Shown: positions 8,071 through 15,732 of the stretch, piece by piece
Layout: each line of letters opens with the position of its first letter
Numbering within the stretch: the first letter of the stretch is position 1
Origin: Candidatus Alistipes intestinigallinarum
GTDB lineage: Bacteria > Bacteroidota > Bacteroidia > Bacteroidales > Rikenellaceae
Assembly (NCBI GenBank): GCA_019115745.1
Contig: DXDA01000046.1
Location: forward strand, 1 to 35,915
Direction of reading: 5' to 3'
DNA length: 35,915 nt
The notes under the pieces: model-generated
The model's database searches: none
The model's input: the letters and a program-made list of their open reading frames with translations, nothing else
Told to the model about the DNA's origin: nothing
Translations under genes and position numbers: made by a program

Positions 8071-9081
8071 ATGTCGAATGTTATGAAAGTCATGCTTTTC
8101 GGGACTCAACCTTATGATACGGAGTCCTTCGAACGGATTCGCCCGACCTTCGGGTTCGATATCTGCTATCATCGCAGTCACCTGAATGCCAGTAATGTCG
8201 CTTTGGCCCGGGGCGCCGATGTCGTCTGTATCTTCGTGAACGACACGGCTGATGCCGATACGATCCGCGAACTGGCTGCCATGGGTGTGAAACTCATCGC
8301 CCTGCGCTGTGCGGGATTCAACAACGTGGACCTCAAGGCTGCGGCGGCTTACGGGATTCCGGTCGTCCGGGTCCCGGCCTATTCGCCTCATGCCGTGGCG
8401 GAACATGCCGTGGCGCTGATGCTGGCGCTCAACCGCAAAATCCACCGCGCCTACTGGCGGACCCGCGACGGGAACTTCTCGCTCCACGGCCTGATGGGAT
8501 TCGACATGTACGGAAAGACGGTCGGAATCATCGGTACGGGCAAGATTGCCCGGGAGCTGATCCGCATTCTGAAGGGCTTCGGGATGGAGGTCCTGGCCTA
8601 CGACCTCTACCCCGACGAGGCGTATGCGGCGCAGGCCGGGATCACCTATGTTCCGCTCGATGATCTGTACCGGCGTTCGGACATCATTTCGCTGCACTGC
8701 CCGCTGACCGACAGCACGCGTTACATGATCGGCGACGTGGCCATTTCGCACATGAAACCCGGAGTGGTGATCATCAACACGGGACGCGGGCAGTTGATCC
8801 ATACCGAGGCGCTGATCGATGGCCTGAAGGAGAAGCGGATCGGAGCGGCGGGACTGGATGTCTACGAGGAGGAGGCGGGCTATTTCTACGAGGATACCTC
8901 GGACCGGATTATGGACGACGACGTGCTGGCGCGTTTGCTGTCGTTCAACAATGTGATTGTGACCTCGCACCAGGGCTTTTTCACACGTGAAGCGTTGGAT
9001 AATATAGCGCGCATTACAATGTTGAACATCAGTGAATTCGAAGTCGGCAAAAAACTCACGAACGAAGTGCGGGCCGAATAG
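8071..9081 (+). CDS. ldhA: D-lactate dehydrogenase-like 2-hydroxyacid dehydrogenase
   Basis: A 336-residue NAD-dependent D-2-hydroxyacid dehydrogenase, closest in style to fermentative D-lactate dehydrogenase LdhA, which reduces pyruvate to D-lactate in the cytoplasm and regenerates NAD. The Rossmann motif is GTGKIA (G155-A160) with the acidic residue of AYD at the end of the second strand. The catalytic triad is visible: Arg239 (NTGRG), Glu in DVYEEE (266-268) and His300 (TSHQG). The N-terminus MKVMLFGTQPYDTESF resembles LdhA starts; 8071 is chosen because of the A-rich CACGAATAAA before it, but the ATG at 8083 is possible. It stands alone, with a good terminator after it. Confidence 0.9.
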   Translation: MSNVMKVMLFGTQPYDTESFERIRPTFGFDICYHRSHLNASNVALARGADVVCIFVNDTADADTIRELAAMGVKLIALRCAGFNNVDLKAAAAYGIPVVRVPAYSPHAVAEHAVALMLALNRKIHRAYWRTRDGNFSLHGLMGFDMYGKTVGIIGTGKIARELIRILKGFGMEVLAYDLYPDEAYAAQAGITYVPLDDLYRRSDIISLHCPLTDSTRYMIGDVAISHMKPGVVIINTGRGQLIHTEALIDGLKEKRIGAAGLDVYEEEAGYFYEDTSDRIMDDDVLARLLSFNNVIVTSHQGFFTREALDNIARITMLNISEFEVGKKLTNEVRAE

Positions 9082-9127
9082 TCCGTGCCGAAGCGGGAAA
9101 ACGAGGCCGGACAACGGTATCGGGTAC

Positions 9128-9155
9128 AGGGAGGGCTGAAGGTCCCTCCCTTTTT
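9128..9155 (+). terminator. Intrinsic terminator after the dehydrogenase gene
   Basis: Perfect 8-bp stem AGGGAGGG (9128-9135) with CCCTCCCT (9144-9151), an 8-base loop and a T-run to 9155, 47 bases after the stop codon. Confidence 0.8.
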
Positions 9156-9384
9156 GGTTGCGTTCGGCGGAAACGCTTCGGGATGGCCGCGAAGCCGAAT
9201 GCCCGGCAGAAGGAATCGGGGTAGGAAGATCCGGAATCCGGGTATGGACGGTTTGTCGGGAAACGCTTATTTTTGTACCGGCACTGCGGAACGAGACGCG
9301 AAAATCCCCCTTTTCCCCCGGTAATGGCCGGGTGAAAGACCCGATTTCGGGGGTGAAAAGCCCGATCGGGAGGAATTTTTTCGT

Positions 9385-9392
9385 TACCTTTG
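9385..9392 (+). promoter_or_regulatory. Predicted -7 box for the ferredoxin - aldo/keto reductase pair
   Basis: TACCTTTG fits the Bacteroidetes -7 consensus, 64 bases before the ATG at 9457. There is no clear TTTG -33 word. Confidence 0.55.
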
Positions 9393-9456
9393 TGCTTGCT
9401 TTCGGAGGCCGGGCCCCGGAAAGACGGTTGACACTCACACAAACTCGATAATACCC

Positions 9457-11046
9457 ATGCTTCGAAAAATCCGGATCGCACTGGCGGTCCTTTTCTTCGT
9501 TCTGATCACGCTGTTGTTCCTCGACTTCACGGGGACGATCCATGCGTGGTTCGGCTGGATGGCGAAGATCCAGTTCCTGCCCGCCGTGCTGGCGCTGAAT
9601 GTCGGCGTGGTGGTCGGGCTGATCCTTCTGACGCTGCTCTTTGGGCGGGTTTACTGCTCGGTGATCTGCCCCCTCGGGGTGATGCAGGACCTCGTGTCGT
9701 GGTTCTCCGGGCGGCGGCGCAAACACCGCAACCGCTTCGCCTACACGAAGGCCCGTACATGGCTGCGCTGGACGGTGCTCGTGCTCTTCGTCGTCGTGAT
9801 GGCGGCCGAACTCGGGAGCCTCGGCGCCCTGATCGCCCCCTACAGTGCCTACGGGCGGATGGTCCAGAGTCTGCTGGCGCCCCTCTACGCCTGGGGCAAC
9901 AACCTCCTGGCCTGGGGGGCTGAACGCATCGACAGCTATGCCATCTATTCGGTCGACGTCTGGCTGAAGAGCCTGCCGACGCTGCTCATTGCCGTGGTGA
10001 CCTTCGCGGTGCTCTTCGTGCTGGCCTGGCGCGGCGGACGCACCTGGTGCAATACGATCTGCCCGGTCGGCACGGTGCTGGGCGCCCTGTCGCGCTTCTC
10101 GCTCTTCAAGCCGAAGTTCGATCTCTCGAAATGCAACGGCTGCAAACTCTGCGCCCGCAACTGCAAGGCTTCGTGCATCGACCCCGCGGCCCACACGATC
10201 GATTACAGCCGTTGCGTGGCCTGCATGGATTGTCTGGAGCATTGCCGCCAGGGGGCCATCACCTATACGTGGCGGCGCACGAAACCGGCGGAAACCCCGA
10301 AACCGGCCCCGAAAAAGCGCTCGAAACCGGCCCCGAAACCGGCGGCCGGGCCGGAGGGAAAGCCCGTTGCGGCGCCTGCTGCGGCTCCGAAGGAGGCCGG
10401 AAACGCGGAAAATCCGGCCGATGCATCGCGCCGCCGTTTCCTTGGCGTGGTGGGGCTGATGGTCGGGGCGGCGGTGCACGCCCAGGAGAAGAAGGTCGAC
10501 GGTGGACTGGCCCTGATCGAAAAGAAACGCGCTCCGGAGCGTTCGACTCCGCTCGTACCGCCCGGTGCCCGCGGATTGCGGGAGTTCCTCACCCACTGCA
10601 CGGCGTGCCAGCTCTGCGTGACGGTCTGCCCGAACCAGGTGCTGCGCCCGTCGGGCGACCTGATGCGGCTGATGAAGCCCGAAATGTCCTACGAACGCGG
10701 TTATTGTCGCCCGGAGTGCGCGAAGTGTGCGGAGGTCTGCCCCACGGATGCGATCCATCTGACGGAGCTTTGCGAAAAGTCCTCGATCCAGATCGGACAC
10801 GCCGTGTGGATTCCCGAAAACTGTGTGGTCAACACCGACGGTGTGGCGTGCAACAACTGCGCCCGGCATTGTCCCGCAGGGGCTATCCGGATGGTGCCCC
10901 GAGATCCGGACAATCCGAAATCGCGTCGCATCCCCGCGGTGGACGAGGAGCGTTGTATCGGTTGCGGGGCGTGCGAGAACCTCTGCCCGGCCCGGCCCTT
11001 CAGCGCCATGGTTGTCGAAGGTCACGAACGTCATAAAACCCTCTGA
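9457..11046 (+). CDS. Membrane polyferredoxin: NapH-like and NapG-like halves fused
   Basis: A 529-residue iron-sulfur membrane protein. The first half looks like NapH: several hydrophobic helices, two CxxxCP motifs (C67/C71, C198/C202) and two [4Fe-4S] sites (C226-C229-C232-C236 and C253-C256-C259-C263). A Lys/Pro/Ala-rich linker (about 276-322) leads to SRRRFLG (324-330) plus a hydrophobic stretch, which looks like a Tat signal. The second half resembles NapG/MauM, with cysteine groups at 381-391, 417-428, 465-472 and 500-510. In the Nap system NapH and NapG pass quinol electrons across the membrane; no nitrate reductase genes are nearby, so the name nap is not applied. The next gene starts 14 bases later and is a likely electron acceptor. 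Internal Tat-like motif and fusion are the odd points. Confidence 0.85.
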   Translation: MLRKIRIALAVLFFVLITLLFLDFTGTIHAWFGWMAKIQFLPAVLALNVGVVVGLILLTLLFGRVYCSVICPLGVMQDLVSWFSGRRRKHRNRFAYTKARTWLRWTVLVLFVVVMAAELGSLGALIAPYSAYGRMVQSLLAPLYAWGNNLLAWGAERIDSYAIYSVDVWLKSLPTLLIAVVTFAVLFVLAWRGGRTWCNTICPVGTVLGALSRFSLFKPKFDLSKCNGCKLCARNCKASCIDPAAHTIDYSRCVACMDCLEHCRQGAITYTWRRTKPAETPKPAPKKRSKPAPKPAAGPEGKPVAAPAAAPKEAGNAENPADASRRRFLGVVGLMVGAAVHAQEKKVDGGLALIEKKRAPERSTPLVPPGARGLREFLTHCTACQLCVTVCPNQVLRPSGDLMRLMKPEMSYERGYCRPECAKCAEVCPTDAIHLTELCEKSSIQIGHAVWIPENCVVNTDGVACNNCARHCPAGAIRMVPRDPDNPKSRRIPAVDEERCIGCGACENLCPARPFSAMVVEGHERHKTL

Positions 11047-11060
11047 AAAATTCCGAAAAA

Positions 11061-12443
11061 ATGGAGAAGAAAAAGATAGATCGCCGCGAATTCCTGAAGA
11101 CCCTGGGACTTGGCGCGGCAGCCACGACCGCAGCGCTGTACGGTTGCGCCCCGAAGGGCGGAAGCGTGGCTTCGGCCCCGGCGGGTGAGGTCCCCGCGGA
11201 CGGCATGACCTACCGGACGAGTCCGTCGTCGGGCGACCGGGTCTCGCTGTTGGGCTACGGATGTATGCGCTGGCCGCAGTTGCCGACGCCCGCCGCCGAC
11301 GGAAACCCCATCGACCAGGAGACGGTCAACGCCCTGGTCGACTATGCCATCGCCCACGGTGTCAACTATTTCGATACGGCTCCCGTCTATATGCAGGGCT
11401 TTTCCGAACGCTCTACGGGAATCGCCCTCAAGCGCCATCCGCGCGAGAGCTACTTCATCGCCACGAAGATGTCGAACTTCTCGAACTTCTCGCGTGAGAA
11501 CTCGCTGGCCATGTACCGGCAGTCGTTCAAGGAGCTGCAGGTCGACTACATCGACTACTACCTGCTGCACTCGGTGGGCGGCGGTAAAGGGATTCAGACC
11601 TTCAACGACCGCTTTGTCGACAACGGCGTGCTGGAGTTCCTGATGCGCGAACGCGAGGCGGGGCGCATCCGCAACCTGGGCTGGTCGTTCCACAACAGCG
11701 TGAAGGTCTTCGACTATCTGCTGAAGATGCACGACGAGGGCAAGGTGCATTGGGATTTCGTCCAGATCCAGTTGAACTACGTCGACTGGCGCCACGCCTC
11801 GCGCGGCAACGTCAATGCCGAGTACCTCTACGGCGAACTCGAAAAGCGCAACATCCCGGCCGTGGTCATGGAGCCGCTGCTCGGCGGGCGTCTCTCGCGG
11901 TTGAACGACTTCCTGGTGGGGCGTTTCAAGTCCCTGCGTCCGACGCAGAGCACCGCCTCGTGGGCCTTCCGCTATGCGGGCTCCTTCCCCCGGGTGCTCA
12001 CCGTGCTGAGCGGCATGACCTACATGGAGCACCTCCAGGACAACATCCGCACCTATTCGCCGCTCGAAGCGCTGACCGACGCCGAATACGAACTGCTGGA
12101 GGATACGGCGCAGGTGATGCTCAAATACCCGACCGTACCCTGTACCGAGTGCCAGTACTGTATGCCCTGCCCCTACGGGCTGAACATCCCGGCGATCTTC
12201 GCCCACTACAACAAGTGTGTGAACGAGGGCAACGTGCCCAAAAGCCGTCAGGATCCCAATTACCGGGAGGCACGGCGCGCCTTCCTCGTGGGATACGACC
12301 GTTCGGTGCCGCGGCTGCGTCAGGCCAGCCACTGCATCGGCTGCAACCAGTGCGTGTCGCACTGCCCGCAGTCGATCAAGATTCCCCAGCAGTTGCGGCG
12401 CATCGACCGGTTTGTCGAGCAGCTCAAGCAGGAGACGCTTTGA
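11061..12443 (+). CDS. Tat-exported aldo/keto reductase with two [4Fe-4S] sites
   Basis: A 460-residue protein. It begins with a twin-arginine signal (DRREFLK, residues 7-13) ending at a lipobox-like ALYGC (C29), so it should be exported folded and perhaps lipid-anchored. The aldo/keto reductase barrel keeps the catalytic set D105, Y110 (YFDTAPVY), K136 (IATKM) and H170 (LLHSV). The C-terminus adds two ferredoxin-like clusters: C361-C364-C367-C370 (CTECQYCMPCP) and C425-C428-C431-C435. Soluble family members use NADPH, which is absent outside the cytoplasm, so the upstream membrane polyferredoxin may deliver electrons through these clusters. Substrate unknown. The pair is 14 bases apart and shares one promoter and one terminator. 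Confidence 0.88.
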   Translation: MEKKKIDRREFLKTLGLGAAATTAALYGCAPKGGSVASAPAGEVPADGMTYRTSPSSGDRVSLLGYGCMRWPQLPTPAADGNPIDQETVNALVDYAIAHGVNYFDTAPVYMQGFSERSTGIALKRHPRESYFIATKMSNFSNFSRENSLAMYRQSFKELQVDYIDYYLLHSVGGGKGIQTFNDRFVDNGVLEFLMREREAGRIRNLGWSFHNSVKVFDYLLKMHDEGKVHWDFVQIQLNYVDWRHASRGNVNAEYLYGELEKRNIPAVVMEPLLGGRLSRLNDFLVGRFKSLRPTQSTASWAFRYAGSFPRVLTVLSGMTYMEHLQDNIRTYSPLEALTDAEYELLEDTAQVMLKYPTVPCTECQYCMPCPYGLNIPAIFAHYNKCVNEGNVPKSRQDPNYREARRAFLVGYDRSVPRLRQASHCIGCNQCVSHCPQSIKIPQQLRRIDRFVEQLKQETL

Positions 12444-12493
12444 GACTGGCAGGCTCCGGTCCGTTGCGGCGGAGCAGCCTCCTGAAAACACCT

Positions 12494-12520
12494 CCCTCCC
12501 GGTATCCGGGAGGGATTTTT
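12494..12520 (+). terminator. Intrinsic terminator after the aldo/keto reductase gene
   Basis: Perfect 9-bp stem CCCTCCCGG (12494-12502) with CCGGGAGGG (12506-12514), 3-base loop, then A and five T. It ends the two-gene redox operon. Confidence 0.87.
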
Positions 12521-12608
12521 CGTCTGTAGACCGGCCGGGGGCTGACGGGTCGGGATTTTCGCGCTTCGGGGTGCGCCGCAGCGGCGGAGCGGGTGATTTT
12601 TTACCAAA

Positions 12609-12644
12609 TGTTAATTTTTACCCGCGGGGAAGCCCCTATCTTTG
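12609..12644 (+). promoter_or_regulatory. Predicted promoter of the MATE exporter gene
   Basis: TATCTTTG (12637-12644) fits TAnnTTTG and lies 19 bases before the ATG. The A/T-rich TGTTAATTTTTA (12609-12620) covers the -33 region but is not a clear TTTG. Confidence 0.6.
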
Positions 12645-12663
12645 TCCCCCAAAACGGAATCCT

Positions 12664-14013
12664 ATGAAAGACAGCATCGATTTCGCTCGGATGAACATCC
12701 CGCAATTGTTCCGCAAACTGCTGATCCCGACGGTCCTGGGAATGGTCTTCTCGGTGGCGTTCGTCATTACGGACGGCGTTTTCGTGGGACACGGAATCGG
12801 CAGCGACGCCCTCGCGGCGGTCAACATCACGGCGCCGCTCTTCCTCATCAGTACGGGAATCGGCCTGATGTTCGGTGTCGGGGCCTCGGTCGTCGCCTCG
12901 ATTCACCTCTCGCACGGCAAGGTCAAGACGGCGCGGATCAACATCACGCAGGCCGTCGTGGTCTCTACCCTGCTGCTGGCGCTCTACAGCCTTGCGGTCA
13001 CGCTCTTCGCTCCCGAAGTGGCGCGGCTGCTCGGGAGTTCCGACCGGCTGCTGCCGCTGGCCGTCGAATACATGCGCTGGTTCGTGCCGTTTCTGCCCTT
13101 CAGTGCGCTGCTCAGCTCCGGGATGTTCTTCATCCGGCTCGACGGGTCGCCCAATTACGCCATGTTCTGCAACGCCGTGCCGGCCGTCATCAACATCATC
13201 CTCGATTACGTCTTCATCTTCATCTGCGGCTGGGGCATGACCGGGGCCGCCCTGGCCACGAGCCTCGGATACATCGTCGGGGCCGCGATGATCGTCGTCT
13301 ACCTGAGCCGTCGCCGCCATGTCGTGCGTTTCTGCCGCGTGAAGACCAGCCGCAAAAGTCTGCGCCTCACCCGCCGAAATGTCGGATACATGTGTCGGCT
13401 CGGACTTTCGAGCTTTCTCTGCGAGGCGGCCATCGCCACGATGATGTTCTCCGGGAACTACGTCTTCATCCGTTATCTGGGCGAAGACGGTGTGGCGGCC
13501 TTCAGCATCGCCTGCTATTTCTTCCCGATCATCTTCATGATCAACAACGCCATCGGCCAGTCGGCCCAGCCGATCCTGAGCTACAACTTCGGCGCCGGGG
13601 ACCTCGGGCGGGTGCGGCAGGCGTTCCATCTGGCTCTGGCTACGGCCGTGGCCGTCGGGGCGGCGATCTTCGCCGTGACGCTGCTCTTCAGCCGCGGGAT
13701 CGTCTCGATGTTCATCGAGTCGGGCTACCCCGCTTTCGAAATCGCCGTCGAGGGGCTGCCGCTCTTCGCTTCCGGGTTTGTCTTCTTTGCCGTGAACATC
13801 GTGTCGATCAACTATTTCCAAAGTGTCGAGCGTCCGCGTCCGGCCATGGCGCTGACGCTCCTGCGGGGCTTTGTCTTCCTGGTGGGCTGCTTCTTCGGAC
13901 TGCCGCATCTGGCCGGGGTTCCGGGAATCTGGCTGGCCGTGCCGCTCTCCGAGCTGCTCACCTTCGGGGTCGTCATCGCCATCTACACCCTCTCCAGGAG
14001 GCGGAGTTTGTGA
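12664..14013 (+). CDS. MATE-family exporter
   Basis: A 449-residue integral membrane protein with about 12 hydrophobic helices in two similar halves, the length and pattern of MATE antiporters, which export cationic drugs or metabolites in exchange for Na+ or H+. Family signs are the N-terminal LFRKLLIPTVLGMVFSVAFV followed by TDGVFVGHGIGSDALAAVN, and the second-half counterpart NAIGQSAQPILSYNFGAGD. The reading frame is open 250 bases further upstream, but that part crosses the preceding terminator and this promoter, so MKDSIDFARMNIP is taken as the start. It has its own promoter. Substrate cannot be inferred. A hairpin follows the stop after 7 bases. Confidence 0.92.
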   Translation: MKDSIDFARMNIPQLFRKLLIPTVLGMVFSVAFVITDGVFVGHGIGSDALAAVNITAPLFLISTGIGLMFGVGASVVASIHLSHGKVKTARINITQAVVVSTLLLALYSLAVTLFAPEVARLLGSSDRLLPLAVEYMRWFVPFLPFSALLSSGMFFIRLDGSPNYAMFCNAVPAVINIILDYVFIFICGWGMTGAALATSLGYIVGAAMIVVYLSRRRHVVRFCRVKTSRKSLRLTRRNVGYMCRLGLSSFLCEAAIATMMFSGNYVFIRYLGEDGVAAFSIACYFFPIIFMINNAIGQSAQPILSYNFGAGDLGRVRQAFHLALATAVAVGAAIFAVTLLFSRGIVSMFIESGYPAFEIAVEGLPLFASGFVFFAVNIVSINYFQSVERPRPAMALTLLRGFVFLVGCFFGLPHLAGVPGIWLAVPLSELLTFGVVIAIYTLSRRRSL

Positions 14014-14020
14014 CGTGGGT

Positions 14021-14045
14021 TGGGATGCCGGGCTGCCCGGTCCCA
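14021..14045 (+). terminator. Hairpin after the MATE gene, possible weak terminator
   Basis: TGGGA-(TG bulge)-CCGGG, loop CTG, CCCGG-TCCCA: ten pairs with a two-base bulge. No T-run follows, so it may protect the 3' end or slow polymerase and not end transcription by itself. Confidence 0.4.
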
Positions 14046-14072
14046 CACCGGAGATCGAAAACACGGCTGTCA

Positions 14073-14105
14073 TTTGCCGCTGCACGCACCTTTTTCGTAT
14101 CTTTG
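14073..14105 (+). promoter_or_regulatory. Predicted promoter of the Crp/Fnr-type gene
   Basis: TTTG (14073-14076) and TATCTTTG (14098-14105) separated by 21 bases, close to the Bacteroidetes -33/-7 pattern. The start codon lies 25 bases after the -7 box. Confidence 0.65.
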
Positions 14106-14130
14106 TCCGAAGAAACGAATCGGTAGTGCA

Positions 14131-14706
14131 ATGGCCCCTTTTCTCGAAAAGTTCAGTCGGAAATACAGCCTTCCGGAAACCTCCTGCGAACGGCTGCTCG
14201 GCCGTATGGAGCGCCTTGCCTTCCGCAAGGGCGAGTGTGTAGTCCGGGAGGGTGAGCGCAATTACAACCTGTATGTGGTGAGCCGGGGCATCTGGCTCGG
14301 CCACTACCTCCACGATGGCATCGACGTCTCGCTGTGGTTTGCCGGCGAGGGCGAGGCGATCTTCTCCACGCGCAGCTATGTCGCCGACCTTCCTTCGCAG
14401 ATCTCCATCGAGGCCATGTGCGATGCCGAACTCTATGCCATCTCCAAGGCCGATCTGGAGGCCTTTTTTGCCGAGTCGGTCGAGGCGGCGAATTTCGGAC
14501 GCCGATTGTTCGAGGAGCTGTTTCTCGATCTGGAGAACTGGCTGCTGGCGGGCGGTGCTCCGCGTGCCGAGGAGCGTTACCGGGCGCTGATGGAGGAGAA
14601 TCCCGAACTGCTGCGCGTTGTGCCGCTGAAGCATATCGCCTCCTATCTGTGGATCACACCCCAGTCGTTGAGCCGCATCCGCGCCCGGCTGAATCGAAAA
14701 AAATGA
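14131..14706 (+). CDS. Crp/Fnr-family transcription regulator
   Basis: A 191-residue protein with an N-terminal cyclic-nucleotide-binding-like beta barrel (about residues 20-115, with FRKGECVVREGERNYNLYVVSRG as the first strands) and a short C-terminal winged helix (LKHIASYLWITPQSLSRIRARL). This short form is common in Bacteroidetes. There are no N-terminal cysteines for an Fnr-type iron-sulfur cluster, so oxygen sensing of that type is unlikely. The start at 14131 fits the promoter 25 bases upstream; the frame extends further 5' without family similarity. Targets are unknown; the MATE gene upstream in the same direction is one candidate by position only. Confidence 0.88.
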   Translation: MAPFLEKFSRKYSLPETSCERLLGRMERLAFRKGECVVREGERNYNLYVVSRGIWLGHYLHDGIDVSLWFAGEGEAIFSTRSYVADLPSQISIEAMCDAELYAISKADLEAFFAESVEAANFGRRLFEELFLDLENWLLAGGAPRAEERYRALMEENPELLRVVPLKHIASYLWITPQSLSRIRARLNRKK

Positions 14707-15028
14707 TCCGAAGCCGCCGAATCCGGCGGGAAAATCCGGATTGTCCCGCCGGACGATCCTCGGCTTTCAGAGTTCCTCGGATGTCCGGAATCGGAAGCCT
14801 GGGGTGATCATTCCTGTTTTAAAGGTTGGATAAACTGTCCGCAAGGTGTGAAAAACTGTTCGGACAGCGAACCTCCATGCAGTATTTTCTGATTTTGTAA
14901 TTACTTGATTATCTTATATATGTGTGAAAAAAAGATAAAAATTCCGCGCAGTATTTCGGGCTTTTTCGATTTATAGAGTTGAAAGCTTTCAAAAAAACGT
15001 ATCCGTATTTTTAACACAAACAACGACA
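14707..15028. other. Intergenic region with hairpins and a palindrome
   Basis: About 320 bases, A/T-rich in the right half, with no gene seen. A perfect 10-bp inverted repeat TCCGGCGGGA (14722-14731) / TCCCGCCGGA (14744-14753) may end the regulator transcript although no T-run follows. CTGTCCG (14835-14841) pairs with CGGACAG (14861-14867). The word GCAGTATTT occurs twice, near 14878 and 14949. A 14-bp palindrome is listed separately. Confidence 0.5.
14979..14992. promoter_or_regulatory. 14-bp palindrome upstream of the lipoprotein gene
   Basis: TTGAAAGCTTTCAA is a perfect palindrome 36 bases before the lipoprotein start and about 14 bases upstream of TATTTTTA (15006-15013), a -7-like word with one mismatch to TAnnTTTG. 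The position would suit a dimeric regulator. A chance occurrence in A/T-rich DNA is possible. Confidence 0.35.
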
Positions 15029-15649
15029 ATGAAACGCACTTTTTTGAAAAACTGGATGGCAGCCGCGCTCCTCGCCGGAGCCTGCTGTGGAATGGTGGCA
15101 TGTGACGATGATGACGACAATGGGGGGACGACTCCCCCGCCGACCGAGCCCGATATTACGGTCGTTTGCGGCGAATATGCCGGAACGATGGTCGTCGCCG
15201 AAGCAGCGCTCCTGGGCGAAGAGGGTGCCGAAGAGCCTGCCGGTACGGCGGTCGAGGCCAAGGTGACGGGTGACGCGATCGAATTTACCGATTTCCCGGT
15301 CCGTGATCTGATCGTCAAGGTGCTCGGAACCGAAGAGGGGGTCGACGAGATCCTGGCGGCAATCGGCCAAATCGACTACAACGTGCCCTATACGGCCCGG
15401 ATGAGCGATGACAAGGCCTCCGTAGCGATGACCCTCAAGCCCGAAGTGCTGAACCTGACGCTTCCCGGCAGCGATGAGGAGACCCCCGGAACCGAAATTG
15501 AGGTGACCATCGAGGCGACCGCCGGAACCTACACGCTGGAGTCGAAGGCGCTCGGATTCGGACTCTCAGTGACGGCCGTGAAGGTGGCCGATGTCGATCT
15601 TCCGGATTTCGAAGCCTTCACGCTGGATTTCGACCTCGCCAAAAAATAG
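15029..15649 (+). CDS. Surface-type lipoprotein of unknown function
   Basis: A 206-residue protein with a lipoprotein signal peptide ending MVAC (C25; C19 is an alternative). Five aspartates follow the cysteine directly (CDDDDDN). In Bacteroides and Capnocytophaga an acidic stretch right after the lipid cysteine is a signal for transport to the cell surface, so surface exposure is likely. The rest alternates short beta-like segments (CGEYAGTMVVAE, VEAKVTGDAIEFTDFPVRDLIVKV, VAMTLKPEVLNLTLPG) and is acidic. The layout reminds me of small Bacteroidales calycin-like or DUF4840-type lipoproteins, but I cannot assign a family firmly. It is a single-gene unit bounded by a strong terminator. Confidence 0.75.
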   Translation: MKRTFLKNWMAAALLAGACCGMVACDDDDDNGGTTPPPTEPDITVVCGEYAGTMVVAEAALLGEEGAEEPAGTAVEAKVTGDAIEFTDFPVRDLIVKVLGTEEGVDEILAAIGQIDYNVPYTARMSDDKASVAMTLKPEVLNLTLPGSDEETPGTEIEVTIEATAGTYTLESKALGFGLSVTAVKVADVDLPDFEAFTLDFDLAKK

Positions 15650-15675
15650 ATCCGGTCGGTATCCCCGACTACAAC

Positions 15676-15706
15676 AAAGCCTCCGGAGCGACTCCGGAGG
15701 CTTTTT
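15676..15706. terminator. Bidirectional terminator between convergent units
   Basis: Perfect 13-bp stem AAAGCCTCCGGAG (15676-15688) with CTCCGGAGGCTTT (15692-15704), loop CGA, and T to 15706. The A-run on the left arm gives a T-run for minus-strand transcripts, so it can serve both the lipoprotein gene and the system B operon, whose last stop codon is at 15733. Confidence 0.9.
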
Positions 15707-15732
15707 CGTGGATTTAAGCGGTTGGAATGCCC

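Larger units (their letters stand above)
9082..9456. other. Intergenic region with terminator and promoter
   Basis: About 375 bases without a credible gene. Besides the terminator at 9128-9155 and the -7 box at 9385-9392, it holds a second possible -7 word (TATTTTTG, 9268-9275) and G/C-rich short inverted repeats around 9310-9370 (for example CCCGATCGGG at 9361-9370). Confidence 0.6.

Noticed and set aside
8056..11034. A 992-codon minus-strand open frame across the dehydrogenase and ferredoxin genes
   Set aside because: It is rich in Arg, His, Gly and Asp in the pattern of antisense translation of GC-rich genes, matches no family, and the plus strand carries clear genes with catalytic motifs and promoters.
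9457..11046. Annotation as napG/napH of a nitrate reductase
   Set aside because: No napA, napB or other nitrate reductase gene is in the window; the partner gene is an aldo/keto reductase, so only similarity of the halves is claimed.
12601..14634. A 677-codon minus-strand open frame opposite the MATE and Crp-type genes
   Set aside because: Composition (His, Asp, Arg, Gln) and lack of any domain point to an antisense artefact.
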